Source: UBA9732 sp963649615
Lineage (GTDB): Bacteria; Spirochaetota; Spirochaetia; Sphaerochaetales; Sphaerochaetaceae
Direction of reading: 5' to 3'
DNA length: 62,250 nt
Assembly: GCA_963649615.1 (NCBI GenBank)
Contig: CAVJIN010000006.1
Location: 1-62,250 of the forward strand
Positions 1 through 9,355 of the stretch are shown here, piece by piece (the first letter of the stretch is position 1; every line of letters begins with the position of its first letter). The notes under the pieces were generated by a model. The model ran no database searches, was not told the origin of the DNA, and saw nothing but the letters and a program-made list of their open reading frames with translations. The translations under genes and the position numbers were made by a program.

Positions 1-37
1 TTAATTATACAATGAAGAGCTCACATGGGAAACAATA

Positions 38-66
38 AAGACAAAATATATTGCTTTTGATATATT
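38..66 (+). promoter_or_regulatory. Predicted sigma-70 promoter of the MATE gene, leaderless geometry
   Basis: A -35-like AAGACA (38-43), a 17-nt spacer and a -10 TATATT (61-66) lie so that the expected transcription start falls on the ATG at 74. There is no Shine-Dalgarno sequence in front of that ATG. The promoter is read from the sequence; leaderless initiation is inferred. Confidence 0.45.
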
Positions 67-73
67 CTAAGTC

Positions 74-1513
74 ATGGCTAAAACGCAAAACATCGGCCAA
101 GCTAGTTTAAAGAAGGCTGAAGTTAACTTACCACAATTTACCAAACAAGTTGGCATAATTGCCATTCCTGTAGCTCTTCAAAACCTATTAACCACAACAG
201 GAACAATGGTAGACACCATCATGATAGCGCCATTGGGGGAGAACTCTGTTGGTGCAGTAGGGCTCTGCTCTCAATACGCCACACTAATGATTGCCTGCTA
301 CTGGGGCTTTGTTGGCGGAGGCTTGCTTTTCTTTTCTCAATATTGGGGCGCCAAAGATCACAAAAACATTGCACGCAGCTTTGGTCTCACTTTAGTCTGT
401 ATGCTTACAGTTAGCTTTATCTTTGGAGGAGTTGCAATCTTTTCCCCGTGGACTATCATGCGCCTCTATACCGATAAACTAGTCATCCAAGAGATTGGGG
501 TACAATACCTCACCATTATTGGTTTTGCCTATCCTTTGCAAATAATTGCCGTTGCAATGAGCACAGTGTTAAGAGCAACTGAGAGAGTAAAAATACCCTT
601 ATTTGCAGCAATATGCAGTGTTTTTAGCAATATCTTCTTAAATTGGGTACTCATTGGAGGACATTTGGGATGTCCTGCACTAGGAGTAAGAGGAGCAGCA
701 TTAGCCACAGTTTGTGCTTCTTTTGTTAATGTTGTTGTCATTATTATCCTCGCCACCTGTGTTAAATATCCATACCTTTTTATGTTCAAAGAATTCTTCA
801 ATTGGAAGAAGGATCACTTGTCTCTCTTTTTTAAAAAGAGTCTTCCCATTATTTTCAGTGAGGTATTTATTGGCATTGGAAATATGGTAATCAATGTAGT
901 TCTTGGAAGACAGAGCGAGCAAGCTATTGCAGCTCTTGCCGTATTTAGAACTTTTGAAGGCCTGATTATTGGATTTTTTCAGGGCTTTGCTAATGCATCA
1001 TCGGTTTTGGTGGGAAAGTGCGTGGGAAGTGGAGAACTTTCTTTGGCGTATGAGCGAGCAAAAAGGCTCATTCCGCTGTGTCAATTCAGTGTGCTGATTG
1101 TGGCCATTCTAGTAAATATTCTGAAGCCGTATGCTTTTGTGATTATGGGGCTTTCTGGACAGTCTTTTGATATATGTTCTTCTTTAATATTGATATATAC
1201 AATTGTTGCAGTGATTAGAATGGGAAACTGGGCCATGAATGATACGTTTAGGGCTTCTGGAGATTCTTTTACTGGTACTGTTCTTGAGATTTCATTTATG
1301 TATCTCATGGTTTTGCCATGTGTTTGCCTTGCAGGATTGAAGTTCAAGGCTTCAATTTTGGTTGTGTTTCCTTTGTGTTATTGTGATGAAATTATTAGGT
1401 ATGTTCTCATGATGCTTCAGCTGATTTCTGGAAGATGGATAAAGCCTGTTACGCCAGAGGGTCTGTCAAAGTTGGAGGACTTTAGGAGGAATTATTTATG
1501 CAAATCAAAATAA
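74..1513 (+). CDS. MATE family multidrug/cation efflux transporter
   Basis: A 479-residue inner-membrane protein with about twelve hydrophobic segments in two repeated halves. Length and texture match MATE (NorM/DinF-type) antiporters, which expel cationic drugs or metabolites using a Na+ or H+ gradient. The first helix region carries the family-like pattern PVALQNLLTTTGTMVDTIMI, and the loop around residues 90-110 (SQYWGAKD) fits the conserved Q-x-x-G-A segment. No ribosome-binding site precedes the ATG, and a -10 box ends 7 nt before it, so the mRNA may be leaderless. The 3' end overlaps the next gene by 16 bp, suggesting translational coupling. The substrate cannot be told from sequence. 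Confidence 0.9.
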   Translation: MAKTQNIGQASLKKAEVNLPQFTKQVGIIAIPVALQNLLTTTGTMVDTIMIAPLGENSVGAVGLCSQYATLMIACYWGFVGGGLLFFSQYWGAKDHKNIARSFGLTLVCMLTVSFIFGGVAIFSPWTIMRLYTDKLVIQEIGVQYLTIIGFAYPLQIIAVAMSTVLRATERVKIPLFAAICSVFSNIFLNWVLIGGHLGCPALGVRGAALATVCASFVNVVVIIILATCVKYPYLFMFKEFFNWKKDHLSLFFKKSLPIIFSEVFIGIGNMVINVVLGRQSEQAIAALAVFRTFEGLIIGFFQGFANASSVLVGKCVGSGELSLAYERAKRLIPLCQFSVLIVAILVNILKPYAFVIMGLSGQSFDICSSLILIYTIVAVIRMGNWAMNDTFRASGDSFTGTVLEISFMYLMVLPCVCLAGLKFKASILVVFPLCYCDEIIRYVLMMLQLISGRWIKPVTPEGLSKLEDFRRNYLCKSK

Positions 1514-1896
1514 ATAAAACAAAACTTTTAATTTGCCTTGGGGTAAGTTTAGCAATAACAATAGCCGTTCTTATCATTAAGGGCGTGTTTTCTTCAATAA
1601 CCATCAAAGAAACGGCCATGATTTTAAGTGACTCATTCTTTCTTGGAGGATCTTTAATGTTAGTTGCTGCTGGGCTTGTGTGGGCTTCTGATCACGGGGT
1701 GTCTGACGGAATAGGGTATTCTTTTAGTAAACTTTTTAGCTTGAGGAAAAGAGATTACGAAGAGCATAAAGAGAGTTACAGTGAATATAAAGATAGAAAA
1801 CATGCAAGAAAGAGTTCTGTTATAGAATTCCTTATTGCTGGATTGGGATTTGTTGTAATTTCCGTTGTGTTCTTGTTAATTTACCTTGGTGTATAA
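1498..1896 (+). CDS. Small membrane protein, DUF3899-like
   Basis: A 132-residue protein with three predicted membrane segments (about residues 10-30, 40-62 and 108-130) and a charged cytoplasmic stretch at 75-105 rich in Tyr, Glu and Lys (DYEEHKESYSEYKDRK). The order of a hydrophobic FFLGGSLML segment, a GVSDGIGYSF segment and a Y-x-E-Y-K-x-R-K segment resembles DUF3899 proteins, which have no known function. It overlaps the MATE gene by 16 bp and is probably co-translated with it. The family assignment is from memory of its motifs. A role beside the exporter would be a guess. Confidence 0.65.
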   Translation: MQIKINKTKLLICLGVSLAITIAVLIIKGVFSSITIKETAMILSDSFFLGGSLMLVAAGLVWASDHGVSDGIGYSFSKLFSLRKRDYEEHKESYSEYKDRKHARKSSVIEFLIAGLGFVVISVVFLLIYLGV

Positions 1897-1987
1897 GAAA
1901 TTTTTGTAAAGATTTGAACGGAAAGAGAAAATTTTGTTAGACACTGTAACTTTAAGTGTTAAAAACAAGTATTTTTGCGACTAATAG

Positions 1988-2016
1988 TTGAAAGAAACAA
2001 CTTCCACTGATAAACT
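1988..2016 (+). promoter_or_regulatory. Predicted promoter of the opp operon
   Basis: TTGAAA (1988-1993), a 17-nt spacer and TAAACT (2011-2016) give a plausible sigma-70 promoter with a start near 2023. That leaves a leader of about 50 nt with a GGAGG ribosome-binding site before the ATG at 2075. The same -10 hexamer TAAACT recurs in the feo promoter. Confidence 0.5.
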
Positions 2017-2074
2017 ATTGGAACCCAATTGAATGACAATGGCGTATAAATATTTTTTCATGGAGGAACGAACA

Positions 2075-4585
2075 ATGAAAAAACTGGCTATAGCTCTGTT
2101 GGTTGTTTCATTGCTGTTCTGTGTCTCTTGTGGCAAGAAAGAAACTACAACAACTGCAACTACCACAACACCAGCAACAACAACAGAAACTACAACAAAG
2201 ACAGAGGAAACACCAAAAGCGGAGACTACCGCTAAAGTCGCTGCAGAGCCTGCAACATATACTTATAATGAGGCTCTCTCAGTATTCCCAACAAACTGGA
2301 ACACTCATACGTATGAGACCAATACAGAAACAGAGATTGGTAGCTACATTGAGGATGGTTTCTACACATTTGATTACAATGAAGATGAAACCGGGTACAA
2401 GGTTGTTCCAGCAATGGCAGTAGGTGAACCTGAAGATGTAACAGCACAATATGTTGGTCAGTATGGCATCACAGAAGATTCTGTAAACCAGGCTTACATT
2501 ATTACAATCAGACAGGATCTCAAGTGGGATGATGGCACACCTATCAATGCTTATGATTTTGTTGAATCTCAGAAGAGACTTATCAACCCAGTTGCACAGA
2601 ACTACAGAGCAGACAACCTCTATAGTGGTAACATGGTTGTTTACAATGCAAAAGAATATCTCTATCAGGGTAAGACAGTTAAGCTTGATAACGGCGCAAA
2701 TGCTGGTTATACAATGGCTGATCTCACAAAGGGTGAAGACGGACAGTACTACTCTCCAAACGGCGAGCCAATGTACATTGGTATTGACTTCTCTCTTGCA
2801 TGGACAAACAACTATTCCCTTAACACATACGTTAACGCTTATGGAGATTCCTACTTTGATACAACAAACTGGGAAACTCTAGCAGCTATGGCTGATGAAG
2901 AAGGACTTATCCCTCTTACAGATGAGAACTATGCTCTCTTTGTTCCTGTAACAACAGGCAACCCAAACTGGGGTGAAACAGAAGATGATGTTCCAAACTA
3001 CTTTGTTTATGCAACAACATATTCAGAGCTTGATTGGGCAGAAGTTGGTTATCAGGCACTTGATGATTATCACATCCTCATTTGTCTTACAAAGCCACTT
3101 AAGGGCTTCTATCTTCTTTATTCTCTCACAGGAACAAACCTCGTAAAGACAGACCTCTATGATGCATGCTCAAGCGTTGTTGATGGTGTTTACACAACAA
3201 CATACTGCACATCAGCAGAGACAACACCTTCTTATGGTCCTTACAAGCTCACTTCTTTCCAGGCAGACAAGCAGTTTGTTCTTGAGAGAAACGAGAACTA
3301 CTATTTGTTCAATGACAACCCAGACTGTTATCAGACAACAAAGATTGTTGCAGATTATGTTCCAGAAGCTTCAACAAGACTTGAGCTCTTCCTCCAAGGA
3401 AAGCTTGATGGTTATGGACTTACAGTTGATGATATGCAGACCTACTCCTTGTCAGATTACTGCTACTACACACCTGGTGACAGCACATTCTTCATGGCAT
3501 TCAACCCAGATATGGACAAGCTCGTAACTATGCAGGAAGCAGCAGGTGCAAATATCAACAAGACCATCCTTACTCTTCTTGAGTTCAGACAGGCAATGAG
3601 TTTTGCTCTTAACAGAGCTGACTTCTGTTTGGCAACAAGCCCAACAAACGCTCCTGGTTTTGCTCTTTATTCAGAGCTCATCATTTGCGATCCTGAAGCT
3701 GGTACACCTTACCGTTCAACACCTCAGGCAAAGAATGTTCTTGTTAACTTCTGGGGTCTTACTGAAGACATTGGTGAAGGCAAGCTTTATGAAGATGTAG
3801 ATGAAGCTATTGATTCTATCACTGGTTACAACCTCACAAAGGCACAGCAGCTTTATAATGAAGCTTATGACAAAGCTATTGCACAGGGCCTTATGGATGC
3901 AGATGATGTTATTCAAATCAAGATTGGAACACCAAACTCAACATCTAAGTTCTACAACAACGGTTATGAATATCTCGTAAACTGCTTCACAGAAGCTGTT
4001 AAGGGAACAAAACTTGAAGGAAAGCTAACATTCACAAGAGATGATACTCTTGGAAACGGTTTTGCAGATGCTCTTAAGAACTGTCAGGTAGACATGCTCT
4101 TTGGTGTTGGTTGGACAGGTTCAACTCTTGACCCATACAACCTCATGGAAGCTTATACTTCAGAGTCTTATCAGTACAACCCATGTTGGGATACAACAAA
4201 GGAATCTTTGACAATCAATATCCATGGCACAGATTACACAACTTCAGTCAGCGATTGGAATGCAATCATGCTTGGCGAAAAGAAGACCGTTAAGAGTGCA
4301 GATGGCACATTGGTTGAGTATTCTTGCGGAGATTCTGATGGTGATCCAGAAGCCAGACTTGATATTCTTGCAGCACTTGAAATGGCTGTCTTGATGACTT
4401 ATGAAGAAATCCCAATCATGGGTGACTCTTCAGCAAGCCTCAAGGGTATGCAGATTAAGTACTACACAGAAGACTACATCTTTGGCATGGGCCGTGGCGG
4501 ACTTAAATATTACACATACAACTACACAGATGCTGAGTGGGATGCATATTGCGCTTCTCAGAACTATGTATTGAAGTACAACTAG
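2075..4585 (+). CDS. oppA: Oligopeptide/dipeptide-type ABC transporter substrate-binding lipoprotein (SBP family 5)
   Basis: An 836-residue extracytoplasmic binding protein. The start is the ATG at 2075, 8 nt after GGAGG, which gives a typical signal peptide ending in a lipobox-like CVSC with Cys19 as the likely lipidated residue. Residues 24-55 form a Thr/Glu-rich linker. The mature part has SBP_bac_5 features: an early LKWDDGTPINAYDFVES segment (the W-x-D-G-x-P-x-x-A-x-D signature) and a late GVGWTGSTLDPYN segment. The family norm is about 500-600 residues, so this protein is long, in line with the enlarged partner subunits. It opens the opp operon and is separated from oppB by a hairpin terminator/attenuator. 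The ligand may be peptides or oligosaccharides; the downstream ROK regulator leaves the sugar option open. Confidence 0.9.
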   Translation: MKKLAIALLVVSLLFCVSCGKKETTTTATTTTPATTTETTTKTEETPKAETTAKVAAEPATYTYNEALSVFPTNWNTHTYETNTETEIGSYIEDGFYTFDYNEDETGYKVVPAMAVGEPEDVTAQYVGQYGITEDSVNQAYIITIRQDLKWDDGTPINAYDFVESQKRLINPVAQNYRADNLYSGNMVVYNAKEYLYQGKTVKLDNGANAGYTMADLTKGEDGQYYSPNGEPMYIGIDFSLAWTNNYSLNTYVNAYGDSYFDTTNWETLAAMADEEGLIPLTDENYALFVPVTTGNPNWGETEDDVPNYFVYATTYSELDWAEVGYQALDDYHILICLTKPLKGFYLLYSLTGTNLVKTDLYDACSSVVDGVYTTTYCTSAETTPSYGPYKLTSFQADKQFVLERNENYYLFNDNPDCYQTTKIVADYVPEASTRLELFLQGKLDGYGLTVDDMQTYSLSDYCYYTPGDSTFFMAFNPDMDKLVTMQEAAGANINKTILTLLEFRQAMSFALNRADFCLATSPTNAPGFALYSELIICDPEAGTPYRSTPQAKNVLVNFWGLTEDIGEGKLYEDVDEAIDSITGYNLTKAQQLYNEAYDKAIAQGLMDADDVIQIKIGTPNSTSKFYNNGYEYLVNCFTEAVKGTKLEGKLTFTRDDTLGNGFADALKNCQVDMLFGVGWTGSTLDPYNLMEAYTSESYQYNPCWDTTKESLTINIHGTDYTTSVSDWNAIMLGEKKTVKSADGTLVEYSCGDSDGDPEARLDILAALEMAVLMTYEEIPIMGDSSASLKGMQIKYYTEDYIFGMGRGGLKYYTYNYTDAEWDAYCASQNYVLKYN

Positions 4586-4608
4586 GTCTTAAATCTTTGT
4601 AATTCACA

Positions 4609-4645
4609 GCTTCACCAGTGCAAAAAGCACTGGTGAGGCTTTTTA
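4609..4645 (+). terminator. Intra-operon hairpin between oppA and oppB
   Basis: An 11-bp stem (arms TCACCAGTGC and GCACTGGTGA plus flanking GC pairing) with an AAAAA loop is followed by a T-run. It has intrinsic-terminator form, but no promoter is obvious before oppB. It probably acts as a partial terminator or 3'-end stabiliser, giving more binding protein than permease. Confidence 0.75.
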
Positions 4646-4708
4646 TAGTAATACACGGGCGCTGGTTCCTAACCTGTTCCTACGCATTACCATAGAGAGA
4701 GGTTGATT

Positions 4709-5692
4709 ATGGTTAAATACGTCATAAAACGTTTGTTGCTTATGCTTCTGACGTTTTTTGTGATTATATCGGGATGTTTCCTCCTTATTAGATTGCTCCC
4801 AAATATTCCGGCTCAGCAGTTTGGTAAGGATATGTCTCTTGTCCTTCAACGAAGAGTTCGTCAAGGACTTGTGGATGCAAACGGAAACGCAATCCCATTA
4901 ATTCAGCAATATTGGAATTTTATAACTAGAACTTTGTTTACAGGAGACTGGGGAGTTAGTGAATCTTTGTATATTGGTCAAGATTGTATGCAAATCTTCC
5001 TTAGCAAGCTTCCTGCAACAATTCTTTTGAATGTTTATGCAATGGTCTTTTCTGTTCCACTTGGACTTATACTTGGTATTTATGCAGCACTTAAGAAGAA
5101 CAAGTGGCAGGACCATGTAATTTCTACTGGGGTTATGGTTTTTGTTTCTGTCCCAAGTTATGTTTACGCTTTCTTGGTTCAATATTTCTTATGTTTTAAA
5201 CTAAAACTATTCCCTCTCGTTATGAACAGTGGAACCAACTATTTTACTTGGGCAATGTTCCATTCAATGTTACCAGCTGTCATTTCCTTGGCTTTTGGTT
5301 CTGTTGCGGGTTTTGCTCGTTATACTCGTGCCGAGTTAACTGAGGTTCTAACAAGTGAATATCTTCTTCTTGCAAGAACAAAGGGTCTTACAAAGGCACA
5401 GACAACAAGAAGACATGCACTTAGAAATGCAATGGTTGTTATTCTGCCAATGATTATTGCTGAATTTATTGGAATTATTGGTGGCTCTCTTATCATTGAG
5501 AACATCTTTGTTGTTCCTGGTGTTGGTCCTCTTTATGTTAATTCCATTACTGCATTAGACTACAATTTCTTCATGCTGTTGTCTGCCTTCTATACCATAA
5601 TTGGTTTGGCTTCAGGAATTCTTCTTGATTTGAGCTACGGATTTATTGATCCACGAATTAGAATAGGGAGTAAGGCAAATGGCAAATATTGA
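4709..5692 (+). CDS. oppB: Opp-type ABC transporter permease, OppB
   Basis: A 327-residue inner-membrane permease with about six membrane helices and the BPD_transp_1 fold. The cytoplasmic coupling (EAA) loop is visible around residues 215-240 (TSEYLLLARTKGLTKAQT), followed by GGSLIIENIFVVPGVGPLY, a segment typical of OppB/DppB. ATG 4709 is preferred over an in-frame TTG six bases upstream because GAGAGAGG sits 6 nt before it. It overlaps oppC by 14 bp. OppB and OppC form the translocation channel. The subunit is of ordinary family length, unlike its partners. Confidence 0.92.
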   Translation: MVKYVIKRLLLMLLTFFVIISGCFLLIRLLPNIPAQQFGKDMSLVLQRRVRQGLVDANGNAIPLIQQYWNFITRTLFTGDWGVSESLYIGQDCMQIFLSKLPATILLNVYAMVFSVPLGLILGIYAALKKNKWQDHVISTGVMVFVSVPSYVYAFLVQYFLCFKLKLFPLVMNSGTNYFTWAMFHSMLPAVISLAFGSVAGFARYTRAELTEVLTSEYLLLARTKGLTKAQTTRRHALRNAMVVILPMIIAEFIGIIGGSLIIENIFVVPGVGPLYVNSITALDYNFFMLLSAFYTIIGLASGILLDLSYGFIDPRIRIGSKANGKY

Positions 5693-7208
5693 TTTACAGC
5701 ACATTCCAGTAGAGAAATTTAGATTTACCAATTCCCGTTCTAGTAGTGACGAGAAATTTAAAACTAAGCAAATTGGTTATTTTGAAGATGCTTGGAACCG
5801 TTTTAGAAAGAATAAGAGTTCAATTGTTGCAACAATTATTATTGCAATTCTTATTCTTTATGCCTTACTCGTTCCAATTTTCTGCGAAACCACTTATTCC
5901 AAGAGTCTTACTGACACAACATATTTAACTTATACAAAGCTTCTTCCTAAACTAAAGGGTTTTGAATGGCTTGGTTGGGACGGCTGTCAGAAAGTTGAAA
6001 TGACAGACAGCAACCTCAATTACTACAGAGCAATTGAAGCAGAAACTGGCTATGATGTTGTCAGAGAGATTCATAGTTCTTCCGTTTCTGCTGATGGGAA
6101 AACCCTTTATTCTGCAAAGTTGGATAGTTATACAGCTAACGGCTTCATTTACATGACTCTTTCTCAGGAGCAATATGACAGTATACAGGCATGGCAAAAT
6201 GAATCTGGTAAACAGGTAATCTATCCCGCTATTAAGACTAAAAATGTTAGTGATGCTAATATTTGGTATGAAGCAAACGCAAAGGGTGTTGCAATTCTAG
6301 ATAAAGATGGAAATTTCACAAATGTTTATAAGACAAGTGGAAATGACGGCAACTACAGCTCTTTGAGAATTGAGGGAGACCCTGGACTTGAGGATCCAAA
6401 TGCTTCAAACCGTTATAGATATGCAACAGTAACTGGTGATTCTACTTCAGTTTCTTATAAGTGTCGTGTCTTTAAGTATACCTATTTTGAGTATAGATAT
6501 GGATTTGAACCAAGTTTTGTTTTTGGAACAAATTCTCTTGGACAGGATATTTTCACCCGTCTAGCAAAAGGTGCAAGGTTCTCATTTATCTTTGCTATTG
6601 CAGTATCTATCATTAACCTTTTTATTGGTTCCTTGTATGGCGCTGTTGAAGGTTACTATGGTGGAACTCTTGACCTTGTTATGGAAAGAATTAGCGATAT
6701 TCTTGTAGACATTCCTTTCATGGTTGTTGCAACGCTGTTCCAGTTACACTTAGCAAAGAAAGTGGGTCCTGTGTGGAGTCTCCTGTTTGCCTTTGTGTTA
6801 ACAGGGTGGATTGGAATGGCTTCTCGTGTAAGAATGCAGTTCTATAGATTCAAAGGACAAGAATATGTTCTTGCTGCAAGAACCCTTGGAGCAAGCAACG
6901 GACGTCTTATGTTCAAGCACATCTTCCCTAACTCTTTGGGAACTCTCATTACTGGTTCTGTTCTTGTTATTCCTGGAGTCATCTTCAGTGAATCAAGTTT
7001 AACTTACCTTGGTATTATCAACCTTGAGAGTTCAACCATGACCAGTGTTGGAACAATGCTTGCAAATGGAAAAGATTATCTTGCAACGTATCCGCATATT
7101 ATCTTCTTCCCGGCCTTGTTCATCTCTTTACTTGAGATTTCATTCAACTTGTTTGGAAACGGTCTCAGAGATGCTTTCAACCCAGCACTTAGAGGAGCAG
7201 ACGAATAA
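5679..7208 (+). CDS. oppC: Opp-type ABC transporter permease, OppC, with large extracytoplasmic insertion
   Basis: A 509-residue permease against a family norm near 300. The first membrane helix is at about residues 45-68. The usual G-T-D-x-x-G-R-D-like segment (here GTNSLGQDIFTRLAKGAR) appears only at about residue 285, so about 200 extra residues lie between them, outside the membrane. From there the protein is a normal BPD_transp_1 domain with EAA loop YVLAARTLGASNGRLMFKH. The insert is polar, rich in Tyr, Asp and Ser, and lacks membrane segments, so it is probably a folded domain facing the binding protein. The gene overlaps oppB by 14 bp and its stop overlaps the oppD start by 1 nt. Confidence 0.92.
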   Translation: MANIDLQHIPVEKFRFTNSRSSSDEKFKTKQIGYFEDAWNRFRKNKSSIVATIIIAILILYALLVPIFCETTYSKSLTDTTYLTYTKLLPKLKGFEWLGWDGCQKVEMTDSNLNYYRAIEAETGYDVVREIHSSSVSADGKTLYSAKLDSYTANGFIYMTLSQEQYDSIQAWQNESGKQVIYPAIKTKNVSDANIWYEANAKGVAILDKDGNFTNVYKTSGNDGNYSSLRIEGDPGLEDPNASNRYRYATVTGDSTSVSYKCRVFKYTYFEYRYGFEPSFVFGTNSLGQDIFTRLAKGARFSFIFAIAVSIINLFIGSLYGAVEGYYGGTLDLVMERISDILVDIPFMVVATLFQLHLAKKVGPVWSLLFAFVLTGWIGMASRVRMQFYRFKGQEYVLAARTLGASNGRLMFKHIFPNSLGTLITGSVLVIPGVIFSESSLTYLGIINLESSTMTSVGTMLANGKDYLATYPHIIFFPALFISLLEISFNLFGNGLRDAFNPALRGADE

Positions 7209-9355
7209 TGGCTAACGATAGAGAAAAGAAACTTCAGGTAAAAGACCTAACCATTTCATTTAGAACAATTAATGGAAAACTCCAAGCTGTTAGAGATATA
7301 TCGTTTGACCTTTATAAGGGCGAGACGCTAGCAATTGTTGGAGAATCCGGAAGTGGAAAATCGGCTACAAGTAAAACTATCTTGGGAATATCGGCTGGAA
7401 ACACAATAGTGGAGAGTGGAGAGATCTTGTATGATGGAAGAGACCTCTTGAAGATTAGCGAGGATGATTTCCACAAGATTCGTGGAGATAAGATTTCTAT
7501 GGTCTTCCAAGATCCGCTATCTTCCCTGAATCCAATCATGAGAATTGGAAATCAGATTACTGAGGCCATGATTCTCAAGAACAAGGCAAATAGACGAGAA
7601 AGTCATAAAAAGCTTGCTCTTACGCTTGACCAGCTCAATTTGGCCATGAAGGCTAGTGGCTGTCCTGATGACAAGACTAGATTTACCACGTTTAGGAAGA
7701 TTATAGGGGTACAGGCAAAGTATGAGGCGCCATATTCGCAGGCACATTCAAGCGCTACTGCGGGCTTGAAGGCTGCAGAGGATATGCTTCTTGCTATTAG
7801 CAAAGAGGCCGTCACAAATCCGGTTTCAGAAGCCAAGGAAGTTGCAGATTACTTTAGAGCCTCAATTGACCGCTTTGTGGTGCGTGATGCAGAGGCCATG
7901 AAGGCCCTTTCTTCTGATATTAACAAAGTTGCTCACGAGGTTGCAAAATCCAAGAAGTATGATGATTTGGTTGTCTTGCTCGAGAAAGGCTGTGCAATGC
8001 TAAAAAGTGCAATTGAGCAAGAGACTCCAGATTTCTTTGCCTTGGGTTGCTGGATTGTCCTTGAAGGCAATACCTTGGGCGAGGAAAATAGCAAAGAGCT
8101 TAACGCAAAAACTGCAACAGCCTTTGAATCCTCATATTTTAAGGCCTTTGTGGCAGATGTCCAAACAGCACTTGAGTACACTTCTAATAAGTCGGTTGCA
8201 GACATGAAGGTTGCACTTGAGGCTCTCGCCGAAGTAAAGCGCAAGATATCTTCAGACATGCCAGAAAAGCCCGATATGGATAAGATGGTTCGCAGTGTAG
8301 CAACCGCGGTTGAAACAGCTATTGATCCTCTTGAGACGGTCAAAGATAGCTATGCCTATACCTTCAAAGTAAGCCTTTCAAGTGCTGTAAAGACTTATTA
8401 TGATGATGTAAAAGGCAACTTAGCAGAAGAAAAGAGATTTATTAAGCAAACAGCCCGTTATGAGAGGCTTGAAGCAAAAGGAAAAGCACCAGAAGCAAAG
8501 GTTGCTCCTCTATCTTTGTCAGATCTTAAGTTGGTACAGGGAAACCTTGTAAAGATTCTTTCAAACATGCAAGAGCAGTTTGAAAAGAGAATACAAGATG
8601 TTGCAAAGTTTGACTTTGGAAAGAGAAGTAGGGATTTCATTCTTTGGCTCCGTGAAACTGCAATGAGGGAAATTAGAGTAATTACCAAGTCAATGGCAAA
8701 AGACCGGGCAATTAGGGTAATGGAGCAGGTTGGAATTTCTGAAGCCAGAAAGAGATACAGACAATATCCATTTGAATTTTCTGGTGGAATGAGACAAAGA
8801 ATTGTTATTGCAATTTCTTTGACAGCTAATCCAGATATCTTGATTTGTGATGAGCCAACCACAGCGTTAGATGTAACAATTCAGGCACAGATTCTTGAGC
8901 TTATCAACAAACTTAAGGAAGAAAGAAATCTTTCTGTTATCTTCATTACTCACGACCTTGGTGTTGTTGCTAACATGGCAGACAGAATTGCTGTTATGTA
9001 TGCAGGAAAGATTGTTGAGTACGGAACAGCAGATGAAGTTTTCTATAGTCCAGCACATCCTTACACCTGGGCGCTATTGGCTTCAATTCCAGACTTGGAC
9101 AGCAAGGGGAACAAACTTGAATCAATTCCAGGAACTCCTCCTAACATGATTTATCCACCAAAGGGCGATGCTTTTGCTGCTAGAAACAAGTATGCAATGG
9201 AAATTGATTTTGAAGAACAGCCACCAATGTTTAAGATTACAGACACTCACTATGCCGCAACATGGTTGTTGCATCCAAATGCACCACATGTTGAGATGCC
9301 AGAAATTGTACGTGACCGTATAGCTAGAATGAACAAGCGTGGAGGTGAACAATGA
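7208..9355 (+). CDS. oppD: Opp-type ABC ATPase, OppD, with about 360-residue helical insertion
   Basis: A 715-residue ATPase; OppD proteins are normally near 330-350. Walker A (GESGSGKS) is at residues 45-52 and the Q-loop (VFQDPLSSLNP) centres on Gln101. The signature FSGGMRQR comes only at about 524-531, with Walker B CDEPTTALD near 548 and the switch His in FITHDLG after it. The Q-loop to signature gap is about 420 residues instead of about 60, so roughly 360 residues, almost all predicted helix and rich in Ala, Lys and Glu, are inserted in the helical subdomain. The C-terminal OppD/F extension (PAHPYTWALLASIP) is present. All catalytic motifs look intact, so the enzyme is probably active. 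The 4-bp overlap with oppF suggests coupling. Confidence 0.92.
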   Translation: MANDREKKLQVKDLTISFRTINGKLQAVRDISFDLYKGETLAIVGESGSGKSATSKTILGISAGNTIVESGEILYDGRDLLKISEDDFHKIRGDKISMVFQDPLSSLNPIMRIGNQITEAMILKNKANRRESHKKLALTLDQLNLAMKASGCPDDKTRFTTFRKIIGVQAKYEAPYSQAHSSATAGLKAAEDMLLAISKEAVTNPVSEAKEVADYFRASIDRFVVRDAEAMKALSSDINKVAHEVAKSKKYDDLVVLLEKGCAMLKSAIEQETPDFFALGCWIVLEGNTLGEENSKELNAKTATAFESSYFKAFVADVQTALEYTSNKSVADMKVALEALAEVKRKISSDMPEKPDMDKMVRSVATAVETAIDPLETVKDSYAYTFKVSLSSAVKTYYDDVKGNLAEEKRFIKQTARYERLEAKGKAPEAKVAPLSLSDLKLVQGNLVKILSNMQEQFEKRIQDVAKFDFGKRSRDFILWLRETAMREIRVITKSMAKDRAIRVMEQVGISEARKRYRQYPFEFSGGMRQRIVIAISLTANPDILICDEPTTALDVTIQAQILELINKLKEERNLSVIFITHDLGVVANMADRIAVMYAGKIVEYGTADEVFYSPAHPYTWALLASIPDLDSKGNKLESIPGTPPNMIYPPKGDAFAARNKYAMEIDFEEQPPMFKITDTHYAATWLLHPNAPHVEMPEIVRDRIARMNKRGGEQ

